Below the pieces are notes generated by a model. That model did not search any database, was not told the DNA's origin, and saw nothing but the letters and a program-made list of their open reading frames with translations. Positions 23,911 through 33,263 of a stretch of DNA of 64,000 bases are shown here, piece after piece; position 1 is the first letter of the stretch, and each line of letters starts with the position of its first letter. The translations under genes were made by a program, and so were the position numbers. The stretch covers positions 62,001 to 126,000 of the forward strand of contig CAVOKJ010000001.1 in NCBI GenBank assembly GCA_963696495.1. The letters run 5' to 3'. This DNA is from Bog-756 sp963696495 (lineage in GTDB: Bacteria > Actinomycetota > Acidimicrobiia > Acidimicrobiales > RAAP-2).

Positions 23911-25293
23911 GTGACGACGAGACACGTTGACGTCCTGGTGGTCGGCGCCGGTCCGGCGGGAAGTATCGCCGCCCTGGTGCTGGCGCGGGCCGGCGCCTCG
24001 GTGGCCCTCCTCGACAAGGCGCGCTTCCCGCGGGACAAGGCGTGCGGCGACCTGGTCGGCCCCCGCGGGCTCCGCCTCCTCGACGAGGTGGGCGTGGCCG
24101 AGCCTCCCGGACTCGACGTCGGCGACATGGCGGTGGTGGGTCCGACCGGGCGGCGGGTGTTGCTCCCCTCCTTCGACGGCGTGGACTATCCGGGCCGGGC
24201 CAGGGCCGTCACCCGGGCGGTCCTCGACGACGCGTTGCGGGCCGCCGCGGTCGACGCCGGCGCCACCGCCCACGAGGGCCGGGCCGACGAGCCCCTGTGG
24301 TGCGACGGCGAGCTCGCCGGGTTCGCCGTGGCCGCGACGGGGCGGGAGGGTCCGGGCCGCGGTGCCATCGAGGACCGGGGACGGCTCCGGCTGACGGCCG
24401 ACTTCGTCGTCGGTGCCGACGGGGCGACGAGCCGGGTGGCCGAGCGTGCCGGGTTGGTGGACGCCTCGCGCGTGCTCTGGGGCTTCGCCGTCCGCTCGTA
24501 CCTCGACCAGCCAGTGGACCTGCCGGTGATCGCCCTGTGGGAGGAGCGGCCGTGGCAGGCGTTCCCCGGGTACGGATGGATCTTCCCGGGACCGGACGGA
24601 GGGGCCAACGTGGGTCTCGGTATCGGCACCCTCGCCGACCGGTCCGCCGGAGCGCGGGCGGTGCGGGCGCTCCCGGCGTTCCTGGACCGCTTGGTGGAGC
24701 TCGACCTGCTCGTCCGCCCGCCCGGGCCGGTCCCGGCCCGGCTGGGGGGATGGCTCAAGATGGGCATGGTCGGCACGATCCCGGCGGCCGGTCGCGTCCT
24801 GCTGGTGGGGGACGCGGCCGGTCTCGTGAACCCCTTGCAGGGGGAGGGCATCGCCCAGGCCATGGCCAGTGGCCGCGCCGCCGCCGAGTCGATCGTCGGC
24901 TCCCCGGGCCGGGTCGCCGCGGCCTACCGCGACCGTCTGGCCCACGCCCATCTGCCCTACCAGCGGGTGGCGGCGGCCGGCCACGTCGCCCTCGTCGGCC
25001 GGCCCCGCGCCGTCTCGGCAGTCGGCCGCCTGATCACCGCGCCGCCCCTCGCCGGGAGGGTGGCCGGCGGGTGGGGGATCTTCTGGAACGAGCTGCTCGA
25101 CGGGGCAAGGCCCGGGAGCGCGCGTCGCGTGGCCGCCGCGTCGACCCGCCTGGGCGCGGTGGCCAGCTCGCGGACCGGGGTGGCGGAGTGGTTCGCGTCC
25201 ACCTTCGAGGGGTCCCCGCCCCCGGCACGGGGGACCGGGACCGCGGAGCCGGTGCCGACCGACGGTCGGGTGACCGCCGGCCGGAACCACTGA
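23911..25293 (+). CDS. geranylgeranyl-reductase-family flavoprotein
   Basis: FAD-dependent oxidoreductase, 460 aa. The N-terminal dinucleotide motif is VVGAGPAGS near 9-17, then DKARFPRDKACGD (the conserved cysteine of the family), the middle FAD motif VVGADGATSRVAE and the C-terminal GDAAGLVNPLQGEGI near 305-320. Such enzymes hydrogenate isoprenoid double bonds in quinones, lipids or chlorophyll side chains. GTG at 23911 was chosen for GGGAGGAG just upstream. Next to MenG-like and UbiA-like genes it may saturate the menaquinone tail. Confidence 0.88.
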   Translation: MTTRHVDVLVVGAGPAGSIAALVLARAGASVALLDKARFPRDKACGDLVGPRGLRLLDEVGVAEPPGLDVGDMAVVGPTGRRVLLPSFDGVDYPGRARAVTRAVLDDALRAAAVDAGATAHEGRADEPLWCDGELAGFAVAATGREGPGRGAIEDRGRLRLTADFVVGADGATSRVAERAGLVDASRVLWGFAVRSYLDQPVDLPVIALWEERPWQAFPGYGWIFPGPDGGANVGLGIGTLADRSAGARAVRALPAFLDRLVELDLLVRPPGPVPARLGGWLKMGMVGTIPAAGRVLLVGDAAGLVNPLQGEGIAQAMASGRAAAESIVGSPGRVAAAYRDRLAHAHLPYQRVAAAGHVALVGRPRAVSAVGRLITAPPLAGRVAGGWGIFWNELLDGARPGSARRVAAASTRLGAVASSRTGVAEWFASTFEGSPPPARGTGTAEPVPTDGRVTAGRNH

Positions 25294-25406
25294 CGGCCGG
25301 CACCACTGAACAGAGCGGCGCCCGGCGCGCCCGGTGAGGCAGTATGCAGTCCCACCTGAGCACGGCCGCCACCGGGCCGGGCCCGGCGAGCGATCAGGAG
25401 GACGTC

Positions 25407-27704
25407 ATGGAAACTCCAGCCTTCCAGGGTGTGATCGGCGACGACTGGCGCGAGTCGACACCGTGGTGGCCCGAGCAGCCGATCCCGCCGGCCGGCGCCC
25501 CCAACGTGGTCCTGGTCGTCCTCGACGACGTCGGCTTCGCCCAGTTGGGCTGCTACGGGTCGGACATCGCCACCCCCACGATCGACCGACTGGCGGGAGA
25601 GGGCGTGCGGCTGACCAACTTCCACACCACGGCCCTGTGCTCCCCGACCCGCGCCTGCCTGCTCACCGGGCGCAACCACCACCGGAACGGACTGGGGAGG
25701 GTGGCCGACCTGGCCGTCGGGTTCCCCGGGTACAACGGGGAGGTCCCCAAGGAGAACGGCTTCCTCTCCGAGATCCTCCGCCAGCGGGGGTATGCCACCT
25801 ACGCCGTGGGCAAGTGGCACCTCACGCCGGACGACGAGACCAACATGGCCGCGCCCCGGCACAGCTGGCCGACGTCCCGCGGCTTCGACCGCTGGTACGG
25901 GTTCCACGGCGGGGAGACCCACCAGTTCGTGCCGGCGCTCTACCACGACAACCACTCGGTCCGCCCGCCTCGCTCGGTCGAGGACGGCTACCACCTGAGC
26001 GCCGACCTCGCCGACCGCGCCATCGCCCAGCTGGCCGACCTGCGGGCGGTGGACGTGGACCGGCGCTTCTTCCTGTACTTCGCCACCGGGGCCTGCCACT
26101 CGCCGCACCACGCACCACGGGAGTGGATCGAGCGCTACGAGGGCCGGTTCGACAAGGGGTGGGACCAGTGGCGTGAGGAGATCTTCGCCCGCCAGCTCGA
26201 GGCCGGCCTGTTCCCGCCGGGCACCGAGATGGCACCCCGGCCGCCCTGGGTCCCGGCCTGGAGCGAGCTGCCCGAGTCCGAGCGCGCGGTGGCGGCTCGG
26301 TTCATGGAGTGCTTCGCCGCCTTCCTCTCCTACACCGACGACCAGCTGGCCCGTCTGCTCGACTTCCTCGAACGCACCGGCGACCTCGAGGACACGCTGG
26401 TGATCCTGGTGTCGGACAACGGTGCCAGCTCGGAGGGGGGGCCGACCGGCTCGATCAACGACAACCGCCTGCAGAATTTCGATCCGGCCGGTCCCGACGA
26501 GCTGGCCCGCCGCGTCGACGAGCTCGGTGGGCCCGCCGCCCACAACAACTATCCGTGGGGGTGGACGATGGCCGGGAACACCCCCTTCAAGCGGTGGAAG
26601 CGCGAGGTCCACGAAGGCGGGGTGGCCGACCCCTGCATCGTGAGCTGGCCGGCCCGCATCAGCGGTGGAGGGTTGCGCCACCAATTCGCCCACGCCGTCG
26701 ACGTCCTCCCCACCGTGTTGGAGCTGGCCGGGATCGAACGCCCCGAAACCATCGAGTACGTGCCCCAGACCCGCATCGACGGCATCAGCTTCGCCTCGTT
26801 GCTCGGGGCCGACGGCGCTGACGCACCGGCCGCCAGGACCACCCAGCACTTCGAGATGTTCGGGAGCAGGGCCATCTACCACGACGGGTGGAAGGCGGTG
26901 ACCTTCAAGCCGATCGGGCCTCTGTACAACGACGGCATCAACTGGAACGCCCCCTTCAGCGAGGACCGGTGGGAGCTCTACCACGTCGCCGTCGATCCGA
27001 CCGAGCTCCACGACCTGGCCGCCGACGAGCCCGGACGCCTGGCCGACATGATCGACCGCTGGTGGGTCGAGGCCCGGGCCAACCAGGTGCTCCCGTTGGA
27101 CAACCGGGTCCTCCACACCCTGGTCCACCCCAAGCCCGACCGTCGGGCGCCGCGGCTCAGCACCACCTACTACCCCGGGACCTCCCCGGTGCCCGAGACG
27201 GTGGCCGCCAACGTGAAGAACCGGAGCCATGTCATCGACGTCGACGTCACCATCCCGTCCGGCGCGCCCGCCGAGGGGGTCCTGTTGGCGCAGGGCTCGG
27301 TCCTCGGGGGCTTCTCCCTGCACCTCGACGGTGGACGGTTGCGCTACGTCCACAACCTCTACGGCAAGGAGCGGCACGTGGTGACGGCCGAGGAGACCGT
27401 CGGCGCCGGTCGCCACCGGCTGACCTTCCGGTTCGACCGCCTCGAGCCGGTGGGTGGCCGGGCGGTCCTCGAGGTCGACGGGCAACTCGTCGGGGAAGGG
27501 GTGATTCCGGTGTTCACGGTGGCCGCGTTCAGCGCCACCGGCGCCGGGATGACCTGTGGCTACGAGGTGGGCCCGGCCGTGGGCGAGGGCTACCGGGCGC
27601 CGTTCCCCTGCACGGCGGATATCCATTCGGCGACGGTCACGCTCAGCGAGCACGTGCCGGTCAACCCGCTGGTCGAGTTCGAGCGGATCATGGCCGAGCA
27701 GTAG
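25407..27704 (+). CDS. type I (formylglycine) arylsulfatase, second copy
   Basis: Sulfate-ester hydrolase, 765 aa, with CSPTRACLLTGRN carrying the formylglycine precursor Cys78, metal ligands DD40-41, AVGKWHL and VSDNGAS. The C-terminal region from about 580 is beta-rich (LHLDGGRLRYVHNLYG, RLTFRFDR) like that of the first sulfatase. The opening segment ESTPWWPEQPIPPAGAPNVV is also shared, so the two are paralogues. AGGAGGA precedes ATG 25407. No signal peptide seen. No formylglycine-generating enzyme is in the window. Confidence 0.93.
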   Translation: METPAFQGVIGDDWRESTPWWPEQPIPPAGAPNVVLVVLDDVGFAQLGCYGSDIATPTIDRLAGEGVRLTNFHTTALCSPTRACLLTGRNHHRNGLGRVADLAVGFPGYNGEVPKENGFLSEILRQRGYATYAVGKWHLTPDDETNMAAPRHSWPTSRGFDRWYGFHGGETHQFVPALYHDNHSVRPPRSVEDGYHLSADLADRAIAQLADLRAVDVDRRFFLYFATGACHSPHHAPREWIERYEGRFDKGWDQWREEIFARQLEAGLFPPGTEMAPRPPWVPAWSELPESERAVAARFMECFAAFLSYTDDQLARLLDFLERTGDLEDTLVILVSDNGASSEGGPTGSINDNRLQNFDPAGPDELARRVDELGGPAAHNNYPWGWTMAGNTPFKRWKREVHEGGVADPCIVSWPARISGGGLRHQFAHAVDVLPTVLELAGIERPETIEYVPQTRIDGISFASLLGADGADAPAARTTQHFEMFGSRAIYHDGWKAVTFKPIGPLYNDGINWNAPFSEDRWELYHVAVDPTELHDLAADEPGRLADMIDRWWVEARANQVLPLDNRVLHTLVHPKPDRRAPRLSTTYYPGTSPVPETVAANVKNRSHVIDVDVTIPSGAPAEGVLLAQGSVLGGFSLHLDGGRLRYVHNLYGKERHVVTAEETVGAGRHRLTFRFDRLEPVGGRAVLEVDGQLVGEGVIPVFTVAAFSATGAGMTCGYEVGPAVGEGYRAPFPCTADIHSATVTLSEHVPVNPLVEFERIMAEQ

Positions 27705-27877
27705 GGGGCCCCGGTCCGGGATTTCCCGCTCCGTGCCTGGTGGGGAGGGCCGTGGTCATCCCGGCGTGTTTCCTTATCGGATTCATAGGATTCGTTGAAC
27801 GGCGCCTTAGGTGGACAGGGTCGAATAGGTCCGTGACAATTTCCCTCGAAGCACGTGGAACCGGAAGGTAGATGGAT

Positions 27878-29536
27878 ATGAGCGATACCTGGCACCCGTC
27901 GAACGAAGAGGACGCCTCCCGCCCCGCCCCGCCCCCGCCCCCGCCGCCCCCGGCCGCCGACGGCGGCCTGCCGACGCCGCCCAGCGGCTCGGCCATCCCA
28001 CTGCCGCCCGCCAACTCCGGCCACGGTGCGCTCTACCCGCACCCTGGGCTGCACCGCGACCTTCCCCCCACCGGGCCGAGCCCCGTCGTGGGCTCCGGGT
28101 CCCCGACGCCGCCCGCCGGCGTGTGGGCGCCTCCGGCCGGCGCCGGCTGGATGCCGGGCGGGACGCCTCCCCCCGGTGGCGCATGGCCACCCCCCGGCTA
28201 CGCCTATCCGGCACCCCCGGTCTACACGCCGAAGAAGCGGACGGGCCTGGTGGCCGCCGTGGCCGCCGGTGTGCTCGTCGTCGCCGTGCTCGCCGGCGCC
28301 GGAGTGGGCCACGCGGTGTGGCCGGTCCAGACCACGGCCAGCACCGCCGTGAGCCCCTCGGGCTCGTCCGGCTCGGGCTCGTCCGGCTCGGGGTCGTCCG
28401 GCGGCTCGTCGAGCGGCTCGGGCTTTCCGTTCGGCGGCGGCTCGTCGAGCGGCAACTCCTCCTCGGGGTCAGGCTCGACGGGCAACACGTCCACCGGCGC
28501 CGGCGCCCCCTCGGACATCTCGGCGATCGCCACCAAGGTGGATCCGGCACTCGTGGACATCAACACCAACCTCAGCTACGAGGACGAGCAGGCGGCCGGC
28601 ACCGGCATGGTGCTCACGTCGGACGGTGAGATCCTCACCAACAACCACGTCATCGACGGCGCCACCAGCATCAGCGTCACCGACGTCGGCAACGGCAAGA
28701 CCTACACCGGCAAGGTGGTCGGCTACGACCGCACCGGCGACGTCGCCGTGGTGCAGCTGACCGGGGCCAGCGGCCTGCAGACGGTGTCCACCACGACGAG
28801 CTCCTCGGTGGGCGAGGCCGTGGTGGGCGTGGGCAACGCCGGCGGTACCGGTGGAACCCCCAGCACGGCGGGGGGCTCGGTGGTCGCCCTCAACCAGTCG
28901 ATCACCGCCAGCGACGACAGCGGGGGCAACTCCGAGAACCTCAACGGCCTCATCGAGACCAACGCCGGCATCGAGCCCGGTGACTCCGGGGGCGCGCTGG
29001 TGAACTCGTCGAGCCAGGTCATCGGCATGGACACCGCGGCCTCGAGTGGCTCGTCGTTCCAGGACTCGGGCACCCAGGCCTACGCCATCCCGATCGCCAC
29101 CGCCCTCTCGATCGCCAAGCAGATCGAGGCGGGCAACTCGTCATCGACCATCCACATCGGTGCGACAGGGTTCCTCGGGGTCAGTGTCCAGGCATCGGAC
29201 GCCGGCAGCAGCAGCGGCGGCAGCGGCAACAGCGGCGGTGGCGACAGCGGTGGCTTCGGGTTCGGGAACTCGGGCAGCGGCTCGTCGGCGAGCGGCAGCT
29301 CGACCACCGGCGCGGTCGTCGAGGGGACCCTCGCCGGATCACCGTCGGCCCAGGCCGGCCTGGCGCAGGGCGACGTGATCACCGGCCTCAACGGGAAGTC
29401 GGTCACCTCGTCGACCGACCTGAGCAACCTCCTCGAGCCCGAGCATCCCGGTGACACGGTCCAGCTGCAGTGGACCGACACCTCTGGGCAGACGCACTCG
29501 GCGTCGGTCAAGCTGACGAGCGGCCCCCCCGCCTGA
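27878..29536 (+). CDS. membrane-anchored HtrA/DegP-type serine protease
   Basis: 552 aa. A cytoplasmic Pro-rich N-terminus (about 1-115) is followed by a membrane anchor (about 120-145), a Ser/Gly-rich linker, and a trypsin-like domain outside the membrane with His near 257 (NNHVIDG), Asp near 288 (TGDVAVV) and Ser near 370 (GDSGGAL). A PDZ domain follows, interrupted by a Ser/Gly-rich insert (about 445-475). Actinobacterial HtrA proteins of this layout act in envelope protein quality control. ATG 27878 has GGAAGG nine bases upstream; ATG 27872 is the alternative. A strong hairpin terminator follows. Confidence 0.92.
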   Translation: MSDTWHPSNEEDASRPAPPPPPPPPAADGGLPTPPSGSAIPLPPANSGHGALYPHPGLHRDLPPTGPSPVVGSGSPTPPAGVWAPPAGAGWMPGGTPPPGGAWPPPGYAYPAPPVYTPKKRTGLVAAVAAGVLVVAVLAGAGVGHAVWPVQTTASTAVSPSGSSGSGSSGSGSSGGSSSGSGFPFGGGSSSGNSSSGSGSTGNTSTGAGAPSDISAIATKVDPALVDINTNLSYEDEQAAGTGMVLTSDGEILTNNHVIDGATSISVTDVGNGKTYTGKVVGYDRTGDVAVVQLTGASGLQTVSTTTSSSVGEAVVGVGNAGGTGGTPSTAGGSVVALNQSITASDDSGGNSENLNGLIETNAGIEPGDSGGALVNSSSQVIGMDTAASSGSSFQDSGTQAYAIPIATALSIAKQIEAGNSSSTIHIGATGFLGVSVQASDAGSSSGGSGNSGGGDSGGFGFGNSGSGSSASGSSTTGAVVEGTLAGSPSAQAGLAQGDVITGLNGKSVTSSTDLSNLLEPEHPGDTVQLQWTDTSGQTHSASVKLTSGPPA

Positions 29537-29562
29537 TCCCGTCCTCGGCGTCGCCGGTCTGT

Positions 29563-29597
29563 CACAAGAGGGGGAGGTCCGACCTCCCCCTCTTGTG
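29563..29597. terminator. 17-bp perfect hairpin after the HtrA gene
   Basis: CACAAGAGGGGGAGGTC (29563-29579) and GACCTCCCCCTCTTGTG (29581-29597) pair perfectly around one base. It sits 26 bases after the protease stop. No T-run follows on either strand, as is common in actinobacterial terminators. The remaining 29,598-29,797 contains a TAGCAT box (29727-29732) likely to serve the next gene. Confidence 0.85.
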
Positions 29598-29797
29598 CTC
29601 TCCGGGAGCCGGTCGCCGGACGCTCGTGCCCCCGGACCTCCGTCCACCCGGCCCCGAGGTTTCACGCCCACATCGGCCGGGTAGCAGCCAGGGAGGGCGG
29701 GTGGAAACGGGGCCAGACGCCGTCGGTAGCATGGAAGGGGATCGCTGCGGGGCGGTGCCGGGGCGTCTCCGACGGCGGGACGACCGGGAGGTGGACC

Positions 29798-30295
29798 ATG
29801 TTCGAACGAGTGCTGTTGGCCATCGACGGGACGCCGGCCGGTGAGGTGGCGGTGAGCTTCGCCACGGCCCTGGCCCACGAGCACCGAGCCTCGGTGCACG
29901 TGGTCCACGCCAACATCGTCCTGCTGGGGGGTCGGGGTGTCGCCGTCGAGACCAACGAGCAGTCCCTCGGGGTCCTCGGCGGCGCGCTCGCCCAGCTCCG
30001 GGCGGGCGGGGTGGAGGCATCCGGTGAGCACTTCCGGGCGACCATCTTCGACGTGGGCACCAGGATCGCCCGCTCGGCCGAGCACTTCGGTGCCGACGCC
30101 GTGCTGCTCGGGTCGCATCGTCGCCGCCGACTGGCCCGCCTGGCCAGCGACGGCATCCGTGAACGGGTGGCCAGGGCCACCACGCTGCCGGTCATCACGG
30201 CTCCGCCTCCGTTGCGAGTCGGCGGCCGTCGGGGATCGGCGGCGGCGATCCGGCGCCTGGCGGGGGACGGCGCACCGGCCGGATCGACGCGCTGA
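29798..30295 (+). CDS. universal stress protein (UspA family)
   Basis: 165-aa single Usp domain. It opens FERVLLAIDGTPAGEVAVSFA and carries FGADAVLLGSHRRRRLARLASDGIRERVARATTLPVITAP, where GSHRR...G and the following Ser/Thr region stand in the place of the ATP-binding G-x2-G-x9-G-S/T motif, which is only partly kept. Nucleotide binding is therefore uncertain. GGGAGG precedes the ATG. A lone gene converging on tldE. Confidence 0.88.
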   Translation: MFERVLLAIDGTPAGEVAVSFATALAHEHRASVHVVHANIVLLGGRGVAVETNEQSLGVLGGALAQLRAGGVEASGEHFRATIFDVGTRIARSAEHFGADAVLLGSHRRRRLARLASDGIRERVARATTLPVITAPPPLRVGGRRGSAAAIRRLAGDGAPAGSTR

Positions 30296-30313
30296 ACCCC
30301 GGGCCGGCGGCGC

Positions 30314-31732
30314 TCAGCTCGCCTGGCTGACCGAGCTCATGTTGAAGTCGGGGATCCGGAGCGGGGGGACCCGGGTCCGGTTGAGGTACTCGCCGAACTC
30401 GCGGCCGAAGGCCCGCACACTCGCCCCGACCTCGGTGGCCCGGGCGAGGAGGTCGACCGGGCTCTCGTTGAACCGGAAGTTATTGGCGGCACCGACGACC
30501 CGTCCGTCCTCGACCACGTAGACGCCGTCGCGGGTGAGCCCGGTCAGCAGGAGCGTCTCGGGGTCCACCTCGCGGATGTACCAGAGGCACGTGAGCAACA
30601 GGCCCCGCTCGGTCCGGGCCACCATCTCCTCGACCGAGCCGGTGGCTCCCGGCACCTCCAGCACCACGTTGCTGACGAAGCCGGCCGGCTCGACGCCGGA
30701 ACGGGCGGCACCGGCGCGGTGGTAGCGGAGCCGGTTGAGCCGGCCGTCGGCGATCCAGTCGGTGCGGTGGAGCGGGAGGCCGTTGTCGAAGACCGAGGTG
30801 TCGGCCGACGACGAGGCGGCGGTGAGGAACGGGTCGCACTCGAGGCCGGGCTCCCGGGGGTCACTGCGCAGGTCGAAGGGGGTCGCCGAGAGGACGTCTC
30901 CCACCCGGGTCCCGCCGCCCGGGCGCGAGAAGACCGACTTGCCGTCCTCGGCGTCGCGGCCGCCGGCCTCGAAGGCCAAGTTGACCATCAGGTCGGCCAC
31001 CGCCTCGGGAGGGAGGATCACCTCGTAGCGGCCGGCCGGCCGTTCGAGCCGGGTGGCGGACCAGGCCAGTCGGCTGCGCAGCCGGTCCTCCATCTCCCCG
31101 ATGGACACATCGGTGAAATCGGACGTGCCGGCCCCGGCCCAGGTCGAGGTGGCCCCCCCGGACCCGCGGGCGACCAGCTGGAGGGCGCCCTCGGGCTGTG
31201 CGTGGGCGAGCCGCAGGCCGGTCGAGGTGCCGAGGTAGGTCGTGGTGCGCCTGCTCTCGGCGAACCCGGCGATGACGTAGTCGCCCGACCGTGCCCGGGA
31301 GAACGCACCCGACAGGCCGGCCAGCACGTCCGACAGGACCGACAGGTCGGTGTGGTCGGGGGGCGAGTCGAACCGGGCGGCGGCGTCCGCCAACGACGCC
31401 ACCTCCGACGGCTGCACCAGTGGGCTCACGTCATCGGCCGGAGGAGAGCCGGCCGCGTCGAGCTCGGCCGCCCCGACCAGCTCGGCCACGTCCACGTCCC
31501 CACCCCGGCGGGCCACGCCCACCGCCCGACCCCCCTCGACGTCCCGCATGCTGACGACGGTGACCCGACGGTCGCGGCGGCTGCCGTTGGTGGTGGTCGT
31601 GTTGTTGGCGAATCGCACCTCGACCTCGCTGGTGTCCTCGACCAGCACCACGCATCCGTCGCTCCCGGGCCGCGCCGCGGCCAGCGCCTCGTCGACCACG
31701 CCCTGGGCCGGCGCCAGCCCGTCGGTGCTCAT
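30314..31732 (-). CDS. TldE/PmbA-family protease subunit
   Basis: 472-aa partner of the TldD metalloprotease. TldE has the same fold but no HExxxH zinc site, as here. Recognisable segments are RFANNTTTTNGSRRDRRVTV, YEVILPPEAVADLM and NVVLEVPGATGSVEEMVARTERGLLLTCLWYIREVDPETLLLTGLTRDGVY (in parts). TldD/TldE pairs clip leader peptides of modified peptides or degrade unstructured peptides. The start overlaps the tldD stop (ATGA), so the two are made together. Confidence 0.88.
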   Translation of the reverse strand: MSTDGLAPAQGVVDEALAAARPGSDGCVVLVEDTSEVEVRFANNTTTTNGSRRDRRVTVVSMRDVEGGRAVGVARRGGDVDVAELVGAAELDAAGSPPADDVSPLVQPSEVASLADAAARFDSPPDHTDLSVLSDVLAGLSGAFSRARSGDYVIAGFAESRRTTTYLGTSTGLRLAHAQPEGALQLVARGSGGATSTWAGAGTSDFTDVSIGEMEDRLRSRLAWSATRLERPAGRYEVILPPEAVADLMVNLAFEAGGRDAEDGKSVFSRPGGGTRVGDVLSATPFDLRSDPREPGLECDPFLTAASSSADTSVFDNGLPLHRTDWIADGRLNRLRYHRAGAARSGVEPAGFVSNVVLEVPGATGSVEEMVARTERGLLLTCLWYIREVDPETLLLTGLTRDGVYVVEDGRVVGAANNFRFNESPVDLLARATEVGASVRAFGREFGEYLNRTRVPPLRIPDFNMSSVSQAS

Positions 31733-33252
31733 CGACCCGACTCCTTGCGGGTGTTGAGGATGCGGATGCCTCGCACGAGCACCGCCGGGCAGCCGTGCGA
31801 GACCGGGGCCACCTGGCCGGGCTGGCCCTTCCCGCAGTTGAACGCCCCACCGAGCAGGTAGGTCGACCGACCTCCGACCGCCTCCATGGCCCCCCAGAAG
31901 TCGGTGGTCGTGGCCTGGTAGGCCACGTCGCGCACCTGGCCGGCCAGTCGGCCGTGTTCGATCCTGAAGAACCGCTGGCCGGTGAACTGGAAGTTGTAGC
32001 GCTGCATGTCGATCGACCAGCTCTTGTCGCCGACGATGTACAGGCCGTGGTCGACCCCGCCGATGAGCTCGTCGGTGGTGGGGCCGTCCCCGTCGGCCGG
32101 CTGCAGGGACACGTTGGCCATCCGCTGGATGGGCACGTGCAACGGCGAGTCGGCGAAGGCGCAGCCGTTCGACGCACCGAGCCCACTGGAGGCGGCGATC
32201 GCCCGGTCGAGCTGGTACCCCACCAGGACGCCGTCGCGCACGAGGTCGAAGGACTGCCCGGGCACGCCCTCGTCGTCGATCCCCACCGTGGCCAGGCCGT
32301 GGGCCGTCGTCCGGTCGCCGGTGACGTGCATGACGCCCGAGCCGTACTGCAGCGAGCCGAGCCGGTCGAAGGTGGCAAAGGAGGTCCCGGCGTACGCCGC
32401 CTCGTACCCGAGGGCCCGGTCGAGCTCGGTAGCGTGCCCGATCGACTCGTGGATGGTGAGCCACAGGTTGGTCGGGTCGACCACCAGGTCGTATGCACCG
32501 GCATCGACGGACGGGGCACGGACCTTGTCCGCCAGGAGCCCCGGCAGCTCGGCCAGTTCGGTGTCCCAGTCCCAACCGTCGCCCCGGAGGTACTCCCATC
32601 CCCGGCCCACCGGCGGAGCGACCGTCCGCATGGTCTCGAATCCGCCGTCGGGATCGAGGGACAGCGCCTCGACCACGGGATGGACCCGGACGCGCCGCTG
32701 GGTGGCCTCCGTGCCGGACAGGTCGGCGTAGAAGGTGTCCTCGGTGACGGCCAGGACCTCGGCGGTCACGTGGTCGACGCCGTCGTCCGACAGCAGGCGG
32801 TTGCTCCAGTCGGCCAGCAGGTCCACCTTGTCCGACAACGGCACGTCGACCGGGTCGATCCGGTAGGGGGAGGCCCAGGTGACCACTCCGTGCCCCGGCT
32901 CGTCGGCCAGCCCGACGGGCACGCCTCCGGCCCGGGCGATGACCCGGGCGGCGTCCACGGCGTTCCGGACCAGGGCAGCTGCCTCGTCGGTCCCGGTGGC
33001 CACCGTGGCGGCGAAGCCCATGGCCCCGTCGACCACCACCCTGACGCCCAACCCGACCTCGGTGTCGTCGGCCGCACCCTCGAGCCGGCCGTCGCGCAGC
33101 CGGGCCTGCTGGGAGCGGATGCGCTCGGCCCGCAGCTCGGCGTGGGCACAGCCCAGGCGCTCGGCCTCCCCGAGCACGGCGTCCCGGGCGGCAGCGAGCA
33201 ACCCGGCATCGAGCGGGCCCGGGGGTGTGGCCGCGTGAGGCACGCCCTGCAC
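31729..33252 (-). CDS. TldD-family zinc metalloprotease subunit
   Basis: 507 aa from this start. The zinc site HESIGHATELD is near 267-277 (His, Glu, His), and the C-terminal third carries MANVSLQPADG, QFTGQRFFRIEHG and STYLLGGAFNCGKGQPGQVAPVSHGCP as in TldD. Works with TldE as a hetero-oligomer in the cytoplasm. The start is uncertain: GTG at 33252 was chosen because a GTG at 33279 lies inside a tandem repeat; GTG 33243 is also possible. No obvious peptide precursor or modifying enzyme is nearby. Confidence 0.88.
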   Translation of the reverse strand: MQGVPHAATPPGPLDAGLLAAARDAVLGEAERLGCAHAELRAERIRSQQARLRDGRLEGAADDTEVGLGVRVVVDGAMGFAATVATGTDEAAALVRNAVDAARVIARAGGVPVGLADEPGHGVVTWASPYRIDPVDVPLSDKVDLLADWSNRLLSDDGVDHVTAEVLAVTEDTFYADLSGTEATQRRVRVHPVVEALSLDPDGGFETMRTVAPPVGRGWEYLRGDGWDWDTELAELPGLLADKVRAPSVDAGAYDLVVDPTNLWLTIHESIGHATELDRALGYEAAYAGTSFATFDRLGSLQYGSGVMHVTGDRTTAHGLATVGIDDEGVPGQSFDLVRDGVLVGYQLDRAIAASSGLGASNGCAFADSPLHVPIQRMANVSLQPADGDGPTTDELIGGVDHGLYIVGDKSWSIDMQRYNFQFTGQRFFRIEHGRLAGQVRDVAYQATTTDFWGAMEAVGGRSTYLLGGAFNCGKGQPGQVAPVSHGCPAVLVRGIRILNTRKESGR

Positions 33253-33263
33253 GTTAGACGGCG

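Noticed and set aside
22552..25290. Minus-strand frame of 912 codons across the quinone-type genes
   Set aside because: Covers known genes on both strands in the wrong frame; no family features, Arg/Gly/Pro-rich.
24957..27653. Minus-strand frame of 898 codons under the second sulfatase
   Set aside because: Antisense shadow of the sulfatase and the flavoprotein end, typical of very high G/C third positions.
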